Shown here: in pieces, positions 1 through 7,883 of the stretch
How positions within the stretch are numbered: the stretch's first letter is position 1
How the letters are laid out: each line of letters opens with the position of its first letter
Source: Echinicola salinicaeni
Lineage (GTDB): Bacteria > Bacteroidota > Bacteroidia > Cytophagales > Cyclobacteriaceae
Assembly (NCBI RefSeq): GCF_014280965.1
Contig: NZ_JACODZ010000003.1
Location: forward strand, 248,001-312,000
Length of the DNA stretch: 64,000 nt
Direction: 5' to 3'
Made by a program: the position numbers and the translations under genes
The notes under the pieces: model-generated
Told to the model about the DNA's origin: nothing
Database searches by the model: none
Seen by the model: only the letters and a program-made list of their open reading frames with translations

Positions 1-208
1 CGTTATTTCTTACTGCTGCATTTGAGCCAGCTACTTTCATCAACTCTTCAAGGCTTTTACCTTCAAGGTCTGTACCGGCAATGGCATCATTCAATTTAGT
101 TACATAAGCATTGTGGTGCTTTCCGTGGTGAATTTCCATTGTTTTAGCATCGATACTTGGTTCCAATGCATTAAAATCATAAGGTAATTTTGGTAACTCA
201 AAAGCCAT
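1..208 (-). CDS. Superoxide dismutase (Fe/Mn family), N-terminal part
   Basis: The reading frame starts at the ATG read leftward from 208 and runs off the left edge, so only about 69 residues are visible. They begin [20 protein letters not shown] and continue through [15 protein letters not shown], the N-terminal alpha-hairpin of Fe/Mn superoxide dismutases, including the first metal-ligand histidine and the following HH pair. The family disproportionates superoxide to oxygen and hydrogen peroxide in the cytoplasm. No signal peptide is present. Iron versus manganese preference cannot be judged because the C-terminal metal ligands lie outside the window. Confidence 0.93.
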   Translation of the reverse strand, partial: MAFELPKLPYDFNALEPSIDAKTMEIHHGKHHNAYVTKLNDAIAGTDLEGKSLEELMKVAGSNAAVRNN

Positions 209-316
209 TGTTTATAAAATTTTATAGTTTAACATTAAATAATAATTCTACTTTTAAATTCTTACTCAACAAACCAAGATTCATCAAAAATGGTTCTTAC
301 TATCACGCTTTAACTG

Positions 317-763
317 TTATTTTCTCAACTTTTTGAAAAAAGCATCCAATAGTGATTTGGCTTCTTTCCCTAATAAGCCATTGGAAACCTTGGTTTTAGG
401 ATGCAGGACTTGTTCCGATAATCTTCCAAACCCTCTTTTAGGATCCGAAGCTGCAAAATGGATGCCTCCCAATTGTGCCCAAAAGCTTGCTCCGGCACAC
501 ATTAGGCATGGCTCTAAGGTGACATAGAGTTCGCATTCTGTCAGGTACTTTGCTCCTAAAGCATCTGAAGCAGCAGTAATCGCCAGCACTTCCGCATGTG
601 CGGTTACATCTGTGAGCTTTTCAGTTTGGTTATAGGCCCGGGCAATGATCCTGTTCCTACAAACAATAACTGCGCCTACTGGTATTTCATTATCTTCAAA
701 TGCTAATTTGGCCTGTTTGAGGGCCTCATTCATAAAGTACTCTGGGGAATATAATTCCATCAT
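317..763 (-). CDS. tadA: tRNA-specific adenosine deaminase TadA
   Basis: This 148-residue protein has the zinc-dependent cytidine/deoxycytidylate deaminase fold. The HAE motif lies at residues 56-58 (catalytic Glu58) and PCLMC at 85-89 (zinc-binding Cys86 and Cys89). Family members convert adenosine 34 to inosine in tRNA-Arg(ACG), and the length is typical of bacterial TadA. Two ATG codons are adjacent at the start, so the first residue may be one codon later. Guanine deaminase is the main alternative, but the PCLMCAGA signature and the size favour TadA. It stands alone between superoxide dismutase and a phosphate permease. Confidence 0.9.
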   Translation of the reverse strand: MMELYSPEYFMNEALKQAKLAFEDNEIPVGAVIVCRNRIIARAYNQTEKLTDVTAHAEVLAITAASDALGAKYLTECELYVTLEPCLMCAGASFWAQLGGIHFAASDPKRGFGRLSEQVLHPKTKVSNGLLGKEAKSLLDAFFKKLRK

Positions 764-851
764 TGATAATTTAGATCAATGAATTTAAGGGAATTTTGTT
801 TAGTGACAAAACCCAAAAAGCTACTGTAGAAACAAAAGGTTAATTATGAGG

Positions 852-879
852 CAAAAAAAAAGCGGCTTCCGCCGCTTTA
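852..879 (-). terminator. Intrinsic terminator of the PiT-like permease gene
   Basis: A perfect 6-bp stem AGCGGC/GCCGCT (861-866 and 871-876) with a four-base loop is flanked on the left by a run of nine A. Read on the - strand this is a GC hairpin followed by a T tract, just past the stop codon at 885. Confidence 0.8.
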
Positions 880-884
880 TTCAT

Positions 885-2015
885 TTAGAAAATCAAATCG
901 AATATTTCTTTTCTGACCCCTTCATTAATGATCAAGGCCAATATCAAGGAGACCACTAAGCCAATTCCTGCTTTTAAGATATCATTACTGGCCATTTTAT
1001 AGGCCCTGTATAATCTTGCTTTTCTCTTTTTCAGCTTCTTTGATTTGGCAAGTGCAATAGCTATTTCCCTTCCTCCTAGAAGACCGATAAATACCCAAGT
1101 GGTACTCATTGGCATCTTACTGTACATTTTGAAATAAAACAGGAGGATACAATAGATAAAATCAACTATTGTGGCTGCTCTTACATCAGTAACTTTTGAC
1201 TTTTCATTTACTATTCCTTGGATTCTATCTCCTTTAAAGTAGAATAAAAACCCTAAGCCAAAGAAAATAAAGCCAGCATAAGCGATAAATTCATATATAT
1301 TGAGTGCTCGTGGTAAGAATACGGCAATATTGGCAGCATCCTGCATTAACCAGAGTGACCAAAGTGTACCTGAAGTGATCCATTGTAGGATGTACCAGTA
1401 GTTTTTGGCCTTGCCTTTTAGGTAGTTTTTAACAAATTTCTCCAAGGCAAACCAGAAGAAAATAGCAATCCCAAAAGCCAGTAAATAGCCTATTAAACTT
1501 TTTTGGACTACACCAGCTATCGTACCAGCCTTATATGTGAATACGTTCAGCAATAAGAAGGTGGTAGATACCGGCATCCTCATTCTGGTCATTACCATAA
1601 GGACTATTGGAGCAGCCAACTGGAGAAATACAAATTTCTCAGGAGCTTTGTCCAAACCTTTTACGTAAAGTCGTTGGTAACTCACATCTCCTCCATAGTT
1701 GACCCAACTGTAAACGGCAGTAGCAACGAATATCCCGCCCATGAAGAGCCAGAGCCAATACCATTTCTTTCTTTGATTGGATGCAATAAAAGTCCCGATG
1801 GTCTGAATACTGTCATTACCAATGGCTGAATAGGCTGCCAAGGTGAAACCAAACCACATTGCTGCATAGGTATACTGGGTGATGAAACCCGCAATGGATA
1901 CCAGGATACAGAGTACTAGAAGGAAGGATTTTTCTTTTTTTGTAAAATCAAAAAGTGAATAGGCCGCTTTAGAAAGTGCGTCCTGATTGATGTTTTGATC
2001 TTTAAGCTTAGCCAT
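885..2015 (-). CDS. PiT/PHO4-like inorganic phosphate permease
   Basis: This is a polytopic membrane protein of about 376 residues from the preferred start MAKLKDQ. An upstream ATG at 2102 would add 29 residues that look unlike a conserved N-terminus. The sequence contains two PHO4-type signature regions: AYSAIGNDSIQTIGTFIAS near the N-terminus and KMPMSTTWVFIGLLGGREI near the C-terminus. They correspond to the repeated ND and (P)xSTT motifs of PiT transporters, which carry phosphate with H+ or Na+. Roughly ten hydrophobic segments are visible. A Na/Pi-cotransporter-family gene is divergently transcribed next door, which supports a phosphate role. The substrate is inferred from the family only. 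Confidence 0.72.
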   Translation of the reverse strand: MAKLKDQNINQDALSKAAYSLFDFTKKEKSFLLVLCILVSIAGFITQYTYAAMWFGFTLAAYSAIGNDSIQTIGTFIASNQRKKWYWLWLFMGGIFVATAVYSWVNYGGDVSYQRLYVKGLDKAPEKFVFLQLAAPIVLMVMTRMRMPVSTTFLLLNVFTYKAGTIAGVVQKSLIGYLLAFGIAIFFWFALEKFVKNYLKGKAKNYWYILQWITSGTLWSLWLMQDAANIAVFLPRALNIYEFIAYAGFIFFGLGFLFYFKGDRIQGIVNEKSKVTDVRAATIVDFIYCILLFYFKMYSKMPMSTTWVFIGLLGGREIAIALAKSKKLKKRKARLYRAYKMASNDILKAGIGLVVSLILALIINEGVRKEIFDLIF

Positions 2016-2290
2016 AGATTTGTTTTTGGCGGTTTTTGAATTGGCCACAAAGTTAATTAAGTTTAATTGAGATAATATTAACAAATTGTTAACTTCGTCC
2101 ATTACCCCTATAAAACTACCATTACATTTTACAATATGCTTTTTAATATTATTTTTACAAAACGATTGTGATAAAAAAGCTATTAACCAAGAATAAAATA
2201 TTGAACTAATTGTCAGTAATTCACCTAGTTTCAGGATATTGATAACATAAGCTTCATATACTATCTCATATTATCTGTTTAGCTTAGACT

Positions 2291-2298
2291 TAATTTTG
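2291..2298 (+). promoter_or_regulatory. Possible Bacteroidota -7 box for the Na/Pi transporter gene
   Basis: TAATTTTG matches the Bacteroidota housekeeping -7 consensus TAnnTTTG and lies 45 bases before the ATG at 2343. No clear -33 TTTG box is visible at the right distance, so the call is tentative. Confidence 0.3.
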
Positions 2299-2342
2299 TG
2301 AATTGGATTAATTAGGCCTTATTGAAGGAGACATTAAATTAA

Positions 2343-3533
2343 ATGGCAGAGACCTTAGCGAAAAAAACATCTTCAAAACGATTGTTTATGGGAATGCAAA
2401 TATTTATTGCATTGGTCCTTTTCATGGTCTCTATTGATCTTCTTACTGTTTCTTTGCTCCATCTAAATAATGAAGTGGCCAATAAAATATTTATGGCCAC
2501 CAATAATCCTTTTGTGGGGCTGTTTATTGGGCTTTTAATGACTGCTCTCATTCAGTCCAGTAGCACTGTAACTGCTATGGTGGTAGCGGTTGTCGCTGCT
2601 GGAAATCTCAGTATTATGCAGGCGGTGCCTTTGGTAATGGGGGCAAATATCGGTACGACCATCACTTCTACCTTGGTCTCTTTTACCTTTATCATGAAGA
2701 AAGGAGAGTTCAGGAAGGCCATATCAGCAGGAGTACTGCATGATATCTTTAATATTATTACAGTGATTATTCTTTTGCCGCTGGAATATTATTTTGGCTT
2801 CTTAAGTAAAATTGCGAGTACAGTGTCCATAAATGTGTTTAGCGATGGGCATATATTACATAACCGTTTTTCTTATAATGTAATTTTCACCCGGCCACTG
2901 ACCAATTTTCTAGTGGATATGATCAATATCCCGGTGATTTCATTGATTATAAGTGTACTGCTTATTTTTTTATCCATTAAACTATTGTCCTCATCGGTTT
3001 ATAAGACCTTTCTCTCAAAGGATTTTAAGCAGGTAAGTAAGCATGTCTTTAAAAATCCCTATAGAGGGTTTCTCTATGGGATGTTTTTTACTGCAGCGGT
3101 TCAGTCCAGTACCGTGACTACTTCATTATTGGTCCCTGCTGTAGCGACTAAGAAAGTTGGTTTAGGTAAGTCCTTTCCCTTTATACTCGGAGCGAATATA
3201 GGCACAACTATCACCGCAGCTATTGCAGCCATGTTTAAGAATGAGGCCGCCATAGCTATCGCTTTGGTGCATTTCCTGATCAATTTTTTCGGGACATTAA
3301 TATTTCTGCCTTTCCCTGCACTGAGAAATATTCCGGTTAAAATGGCCATCTATTTTGGTAGACAGGCTGCACAGAGGAAAATAATAGGTATAGCCTATAT
3401 CTTGATGGCTTTCTTTGTCATTCCATTTTTGTTGATCTACTTCAATAAAGAAGATGATGTGAGAAATTTGGAATTTAATGATCATGAAAAGGTTATTCAA
3501 GTGGAAAAGAATTCCGAAAACTCATTTGATTGA
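2343..3533 (+). CDS. Na/Pi-cotransporter family protein (NptA/PhoU-less type)
   Basis: This 396-residue integral membrane protein has the two inverted repeats of the Na_Pi_cotrans family. The first repeat has QSSSTVTAM at residues 71-79 and GANIGTT at 100-106. The second has QSSTVTTS near residue 254 and another GANIGTT near 283. QSSS segments form the Na+/phosphate site in characterised family members. About eight hydrophobic segments are visible and the last 25 residues are charged and cytoplasmic. There is no C-terminal PhoU domain, unlike the long YjbB-type proteins. Its 3' end overlaps the convergent deoC gene by 12 bp. Transport of phosphate is inferred from the family. Confidence 0.85.
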   Translation: MAETLAKKTSSKRLFMGMQIFIALVLFMVSIDLLTVSLLHLNNEVANKIFMATNNPFVGLFIGLLMTALIQSSSTVTAMVVAVVAAGNLSIMQAVPLVMGANIGTTITSTLVSFTFIMKKGEFRKAISAGVLHDIFNIITVIILLPLEYYFGFLSKIASTVSINVFSDGHILHNRFSYNVIFTRPLTNFLVDMINIPVISLIISVLLIFLSIKLLSSSVYKTFLSKDFKQVSKHVFKNPYRGFLYGMFFTAAVQSSTVTTSLLVPAVATKKVGLGKSFPFILGANIGTTITAAIAAMFKNEAAIAIALVHFLINFFGTLIFLPFPALRNIPVKMAIYFGRQAAQRKIIGIAYILMAFFVIPFLLIYFNKEDDVRNLEFNDHEKVIQVEKNSENSFD

Positions 3534-4193
3534 TTTTGCTGCTTCCCACTCCTTGAGTATGGCTATTCCTGAGCTTGTCCCAATGCGGTCAGCACCAACT
3601 TCAATCATGGATTTGGCCTGTTCATAGGTTTTTATTCCGCCACTGGCTTTGATGCCAACATTACTTGGGAGCACGCTTCTCATTAATTGGATGTCTTCCT
3701 CCTTGGCCCCTGAGCCAGCATATCCAGAAGATGTCTTCATAAAATCCACTCCTGCATCACTGCCGATTTTACAGGCTTCAATAATTTCCTGTTGGTTTAA
3801 ATAATCCGTTTCTATTATGACCTTTAATAGCTTACCATGATCATGACAAATGGTTGAAAGCTTTGCCAGTTCAATTTTGGGCCAATTCATGCCTGACTTA
3901 AATGCTGAAATGGACCAGACTACATCAATTTCATCCGCACCATCTTTGATGGCCTTCTCGGTTTCGAAAACTTTGGTTTCGGTCATTTGGTAGCCTAATG
4001 GAAAACCCACTACGGTTACGACTTGAATGTTTTTGTCCTCCAATTCCCGCTTAACTTTTTTCACCCAAAACGGAGGCACACATACGCCAAGGAATTCATA
4101 TTCCCTTGCCTGCAGGATTAACTGATTGATCTGTCGGTCGGTGGTAGTAGGACTCAAGAGTGTGTGTTCTATATATCTTTTGATATCAAGCAT
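3522..4193 (-). CDS. deoC: Deoxyribose-phosphate aldolase
   Basis: The 223-residue protein is a class I aldolase of the DeoC/FbaB TIM-barrel family. The Schiff-base lysine is Lys153 in FMKTSSGY. The acidic residues of ADEIDVV (Asp90) and Lys182 in KASGGIKT complete the catalytic triad seen in DeoC. It cleaves 2-deoxyribose 5-phosphate to glyceraldehyde 3-phosphate and acetaldehyde in deoxynucleoside catabolism. Its start overlaps the end of the upstream saccharopine-dehydrogenase-like gene by 8 bp, so the two are probably translated from one message. No other nucleoside-catabolism genes are next to it. Confidence 0.93.
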   Translation of the reverse strand: MLDIKRYIEHTLLSPTTTDRQINQLILQAREYEFLGVCVPPFWVKKVKRELEDKNIQVVTVVGFPLGYQMTETKVFETEKAIKDGADEIDVVWSISAFKSGMNWPKIELAKLSTICHDHGKLLKVIIETDYLNQQEIIEACKIGSDAGVDFMKTSSGYAGSGAKEEDIQLMRSVLPSNVGIKASGGIKTYEQAKSMIEVGADRIGTSSGIAILKEWEAAKSIK

Positions 4194-5406
4194 GGTCTGA
4201 TGGGATCTCTTTCACATAATCTTTTAAATATTTGTATTTTTCTGTCAATGCCCCATGCTTTGTAATGGATGCGTCCTCTATGATGTCCTGTTCTTCTTCG
4301 GCCAATAATGCGGGGACTACATGACGCATCAATTGCGCACCAAAATCCTCCGAAGCATCCCTGGGCAGTTCGCAGGGGAGATTGTCAATGGCCATCACCG
4401 ATATACTGTGCTGAGATCCAAAAGCAGGTAGTTCCTCTAAATTTAGCCTGTCTATGTCATATACAGGATCGGCTATGGTGCTAGGCCTTACAGTGGTAGG
4501 TACAGAACCGTCGATGTCACAGGTGATATCAGCTATAACAGAAAGGTTGAACTCCTCCTTTTGCAAATCAACCTTTTCAAATAGTTTTGGCGCCTTGGGG
4601 TCCCAATAGGCAGCGGCAAATAATATTTCGCTCGCTTCGGCATATTTGAAAAAGTGACTTTCGTATTTCTCAGCCTGGGTGTAAAATTCACTCTTATCAT
4701 AGCCTCCATCAGTTTTCCTTCGGTTATAGTCCTCCATGGCCAACTGTGCAAAGACAGGCTCTTCATAATAGTTGTTGATCAGTTCTTTTGGGCTGACTTC
4801 CCTGATCCCTGCTACAAGTAATATTTCTTTTACTCCATTGCCCACACGTCCATTGCCGGTAATGACCATTTTTATGGGGGGCAATTGAATGTTTTTTAGC
4901 TCACTATGTAATTCTTCCAGATCAAAACAGTCCTTGGCCCTTTTTAAATCAAATAGTCCGGTTTTTTTTCCATAAGTCCATAATCCATTATAGCCACCGA
5001 CTATGCCTGCCCAACGGCCAAAAGCTACTACCCTATCGTCTGCATGGCGCAAGACTTCATAATCAACCAATTGGATGTTTTTCCTCAGAATCGCTTGCAA
5101 TAAAGTCCGATTATAAGGTTGGGCTTTGATGGTGTGTGAAAAGAAAAAATAGGTTTTTCCTGCAATCAATTCTTCTATAGGAACCTCCTTTACTCCCATG
5201 AGCACATCGCAGTCGGAAACATCTTCGATTACCTCAATGCCCTCTGCTTTATATTCTTCATCTGTAAATGCCCTGATATTGCTGGATTGGACCACAAACA
5301 AAGCTTTGTCCTCATATTGTTCGTTCAATGTTTTTACTTGCTGGGGGCTAAAAGCTACTCGCCTGTCACTAGGAATTTTACCTTCTTTGATCAAAGCTAT
5401 TTTCAT
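4186..5406 (-). CDS. Saccharopine dehydrogenase-like (AlaDH/PNT-fold) oxidoreductase
   Basis: The 406-residue protein begins MKIALIKEGKIPSDRRVAFSP, the alanine dehydrogenase/transhydrogenase N-terminal fold with its KEGK...RR...P signature. The segment VKEVPIEELIAGKTYFFFSH near residue 75-90 is characteristic of NAD-dependent, lysine-forming saccharopine dehydrogenases (Lys1 type), and a Rossmann-like ITGNGRVGNGV lies near residue 183. Such enzymes interconvert saccharopine with lysine and 2-oxoglutarate. In Bacteroidota the physiological substrate of these homologues is uncertain, so I do not assign lysine metabolism firmly. It is probably co-transcribed with deoC, which overlaps its 3' end by 8 bp. 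Confidence 0.75.
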   Translation of the reverse strand: MKIALIKEGKIPSDRRVAFSPQQVKTLNEQYEDKALFVVQSSNIRAFTDEEYKAEGIEVIEDVSDCDVLMGVKEVPIEELIAGKTYFFFSHTIKAQPYNRTLLQAILRKNIQLVDYEVLRHADDRVVAFGRWAGIVGGYNGLWTYGKKTGLFDLKRAKDCFDLEELHSELKNIQLPPIKMVITGNGRVGNGVKEILLVAGIREVSPKELINNYYEEPVFAQLAMEDYNRRKTDGGYDKSEFYTQAEKYESHFFKYAEASEILFAAAYWDPKAPKLFEKVDLQKEEFNLSVIADITCDIDGSVPTTVRPSTIADPVYDIDRLNLEELPAFGSQHSISVMAIDNLPCELPRDASEDFGAQLMRHVVPALLAEEEQDIIEDASITKHGALTEKYKYLKDYVKEIPSDHA

Positions 5407-5546
5407 AATCGGGTTTATTTTTGGATATTCGCAGTGCTATTTTCCAGTTCAAAATAATTAACAGTTAGGCTTGGCCTACTTATCATAATATATAAAGAAA
5501 TTACCAATTATCATGGAAATAGTTTGGTATTAATCCTCCCTCAAAA

Positions 5547-5741
5547 ATGAAAGAACTTATCCTATATGCAGTGCTATTCCTCCTATTATTTGGGCATGCC
5601 ATCATGGCTTCTATGATGTATATCACGGTACATAAGGATGAGGAATTAAGCTTCAATGAAAAAAATCAATGGAAGCTAAAAGCCCTTATTTTTCCTATTT
5701 ACTTCTGGGGAAAATATAAGAAGACAAAGGCCCAAAAATAA
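5547..5741 (+). CDS. Small single-pass membrane protein
   Basis: A 64-residue reading frame encodes one strong hydrophobic helix (about residues 4-26, LILYAVLFLLLFGHAIMASM) followed by a charged segment and a second weakly hydrophobic stretch ending in a lysine-rich tail. It is followed at once by a stem-loop, which supports expression as its own transcript. I do not recognise the family. The divergent position from the dehydrogenase gene and the following hairpin are the main reasons to treat it as real. Confidence 0.5.
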   Translation: MKELILYAVLFLLLFGHAIMASMMYITVHKDEELSFNEKNQWKLKALIFPIYFWGKYKKTKAQK

Positions 5742-5769
5742 AGCGACCATGACTAGTGCCATGATCGCT
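5742..5769. terminator. Stem-loop between convergent genes, probable bidirectional terminator
   Basis: AGCGAcCATG (5742-5751) pairs with CATGaTCGCT (5760-5769), a 10-bp stem with one mismatch. It lies between the small membrane protein gene ending at 5741 and the convergent yceI-like gene ending at 5801. The T tract is weak on both strands. Confidence 0.5.
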
Positions 5770-5800
5770 AAGATAAAATATATGCGGTGTTTAGTTTAGA

Positions 5801-6328
5801 TTAGTTTTTTACCAATTGAATACTGGCTAGAATCTTGATTTGATCACCTACGACCACACTCCCCGCTTCAGTAACAGCGTTCCAGGTAAGCCCATATTCT
5901 TTTCTGCTGATTTTACCTTCAAGCTCAAAACCCGCTTTGGTATTTCCATATGGGTCCTCAGCTACTCCGCCAAATTCAACAGACAATTCAACCGGCTTGG
6001 TCGTGTCCTTAATCGTAAGGTCTCCCTTTAAAAGGTAATCGCCTCCGTTTTTAACCAAGACGCCGTTAGCAAATTTTAGCTGAGGAAATTTCTCAGCATC
6101 AAAGAAATCGCCTGATTTCAAATGGGCATCTCTGTCGGATTGGTTGGTGTCAATGCTTTCTATATCTGCTGCAAAGCCGACATTTGCACCGTCAAAGTCC
6201 TCAGTGGTCGCTTCTGCTTCCCCTTCAAATTTTTTGAATTTTCCCGTTACTGTTGAAATCACCAAATGTTTTGCTTTGAAATTGATTTCTGAATGTGTTG
6301 GGTCGATAGTCCATTTTGTAGTACTCAT
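5801..6328 (-). CDS. YceI family protein
   Basis: The 175-residue protein begins STTKWTIDPTHSEINFKAKH, the standard opening of YceI lipocalin-fold proteins. It also has VTGKFKKFEGEAEA, the DRDAHLKSGDFFDAEKFP segment and a C-terminal VVGDQIKILASIQLVK strand. Family members bind isoprenoid-type lipids. No signal peptide is visible, so this copy should be cytoplasmic, which is common in Bacteroidota. A MarR-type regulator gene lies just upstream on the same strand, and a palindrome shared with that gene's promoter sits in the 85-bp gap, so MarR control is likely. Confidence 0.88.
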   Translation of the reverse strand: MSTTKWTIDPTHSEINFKAKHLVISTVTGKFKKFEGEAEATTEDFDGANVGFAADIESIDTNQSDRDAHLKSGDFFDAEKFPQLKFANGVLVKNGGDYLLKGDLTIKDTTKPVELSVEFGGVAEDPYGNTKAGFELEGKISRKEYGLTWNAVTEAGSVVVGDQIKILASIQLVKN

Positions 6329-6384
6329 AACTTGATTTGTTTTTATTGTTTTATGATTTTATTTTTTTAAGTAGATACATTGTG

Positions 6385-6396
6385 TGTATATACATG
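6385..6396. promoter_or_regulatory. Candidate MarR operator upstream of yceI
   Basis: TGTATATACAT occurs here, about 57 bases upstream of the yceI start, within a longer TACAT/ATGTA-rich stretch. The same 11 bases occur upstream of the marR gene itself at 6889-6899. Confidence 0.5.
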
Positions 6397-6413
6397 TATT
6401 GTTTTAAATTTTT

Positions 6414-6863
6414 TTAACCCCTCAATTTGTCCAGTAGATCATTGAGGATATTGACCTCTTCATTGCTAAGGTGAATTACTTCATTGTTCAGTTTTTGGAT
6501 TTCCTCATCCAGTCTATCAAGTAAAACTAATCCTTCATCGGTGATTGTAATATCTACCTGCCTTCTGTCATTGGGGCATTCTTTTCTGGTGACAAAGCCC
6601 TTTTGCTTTAACTTTTCCACCAAGCGTGAAGCATTGGACATCTTGTTAAGCATCCTGTCTTGGATGGAAGATACTGTCATTGGATCTGGATGATGTCCTC
6701 TAAGTATCCGCAATACATTGTACTGCTCAGGGGATATTCCAAAAGGCTTGAACAATTTTACCTGCTTGGTTACAATATAGCTTTGTGTATAAAGCAGATT
6801 TACCACCGCTTTATTGACTGGACTCTTGAATGTCTTCTGCTGTATTGCTTCCTCGAGCTTCAT
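6414..6863 (-). CDS. MarR family transcriptional regulator
   Basis: The 149-residue protein is a winged helix-turn-helix MarR member. It has the FGISPEQYNVLRILRG recognition segment, DRMLNKMSNASRLVEKLKQKGFV as helix-turn-helix, and the wing signature ECPNDRRQVDITITDEG (the family's D-x-R-x(4)-T-x-G pattern). These dimers usually respond to small phenolic ligands or oxidants. The gene lies directly upstream of yceI on the same strand. A perfect 12-bp palindrome is 25 bases before its start, which suggests autoregulation. The ligand is unknown. Confidence 0.9.
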   Translation of the reverse strand: MKLEEAIQQKTFKSPVNKAVVNLLYTQSYIVTKQVKLFKPFGISPEQYNVLRILRGHHPDPMTVSSIQDRMLNKMSNASRLVEKLKQKGFVTRKECPNDRRQVDITITDEGLVLLDRLDEEIQKLNNEVIHLSNEEVNILNDLLDKLRG

Positions 6864-6887
6864 TTTATTTTTTTGTTATTGTATTTA

Positions 6888-6899
6888 ATGTATATACAT
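6888..6899. promoter_or_regulatory. Candidate MarR operator upstream of marR
   Basis: ATGTATATACAT is a perfect 12-bp palindrome 25 bases upstream of the marR start. Its core is repeated upstream of yceI. Confidence 0.55.
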
Positions 6900-7114
6900 C
6901 TAATTAAGGCAAAAGGTTTCAAATAGTGGAATATTTTTTTATAAATATTTGAAAAATGGGTTTTAATCCTACTATGAGAAATTTGGTTAGGTCTCTTTTG
7001 TCCTTAGACCCTTTTCAATAATTTATAGTCCTGAATTAACGCATGGATACTTTTTCCTATTTACAATGTCAGGCAAAGTCATTGCTTGTTTACCTTCATT
7101 AATCAAATGAGGCC

Positions 7115-7879
7115 TTATTTATTTCTTGCAATAAAGAAGGGGTTCAGGAGATTTTCCTTATTATACACCAGGCTTTCATTTTCAGGGATTTTAAAAATAT
7201 CCGCTCCAAGTGATAAAAGGATTCCATGTGCGGCTGCGGTATCCCATTCCATGGTTGGGGCAAAACGAGGATATATTTGAGCTTTGTTTTCTGCCAGCAA
7301 CATGAATTTTAGGGAGCTTCCCATGTTTATTATATTGGCATTAGGGTAAGCTTGCATAAACTTTTTGGTTTCCTCGCTCTGATGGGATAAACTGACCACA
7401 ATGGTTTTTACCTCATGTTTATTATCAAGCTTTAATTCAAAGGGAGCTTGCTGCCCTTCCTGCTTCCATGCGCCTTCAGTTCCGTTTCCCCAATACATCC
7501 AATCCAGCACTGGAGCATATAATACACCCATTATGGGCTTGTTTTTATGTATCAAGGCTATATTTACTGTAAACTCACCATTTTTCTTTACAAATTCCTT
7601 GGTTCCATCTAAGGGGTCCACCATCCAAAAATATTCCCATTTTTCACGTTCTTCATAGGGGATATTCCTTCCTTCTTCTGACAGAATAGGGATTTCGGTG
7701 TTTTTTAAGTGGTTTATTATTTCATCATGTGCGGCCTTGTCCGCTTTGGTTAGTGGTGACTTATCAGACTTGTACTCCAATCCGAAATCGGCTGATTGGT
7801 ACACCTGCATAATCCTATTCCCTGCTGCCCTTGCAGCCATCACGGCCGTTTGGGTAAGTTGTTCGATATTGATTCCCAT
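7115..7879 (-). CDS. cysQ: 3'(2'),5'-bisphosphate nucleotidase CysQ
   Basis: The 254-residue protein belongs to the Li+-sensitive, Mg2+-dependent inositol monophosphatase-like family. It has SEEG at 67-70, the metal-binding DPLDGTKEF at 88-96, GEFTVNIALI after it, and the C-terminal WDTAAAHGIL motif. DPLDGTKEF, as opposed to DPIDGT, and the EFTVNIALI continuation are typical of CysQ. The enzyme removes the 3'-phosphate from adenosine 3',5'-bisphosphate left by sulfate assimilation and sulfotransfer. It lies 4 bp downstream of the ABC permease gene and is probably in the same transcription unit. Confidence 0.9.
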   Translation of the reverse strand: MGINIEQLTQTAVMAARAAGNRIMQVYQSADFGLEYKSDKSPLTKADKAAHDEIINHLKNTEIPILSEEGRNIPYEEREKWEYFWMVDPLDGTKEFVKKNGEFTVNIALIHKNKPIMGVLYAPVLDWMYWGNGTEGAWKQEGQQAPFELKLDNKHEVKTIVVSLSHQSEETKKFMQAYPNANIINMGSSLKFMLLAENKAQIYPRFAPTMEWDTAAAHGILLSLGADIFKIPENESLVYNKENLLNPFFIARNK

Positions 7880-7883
7880 TTGT

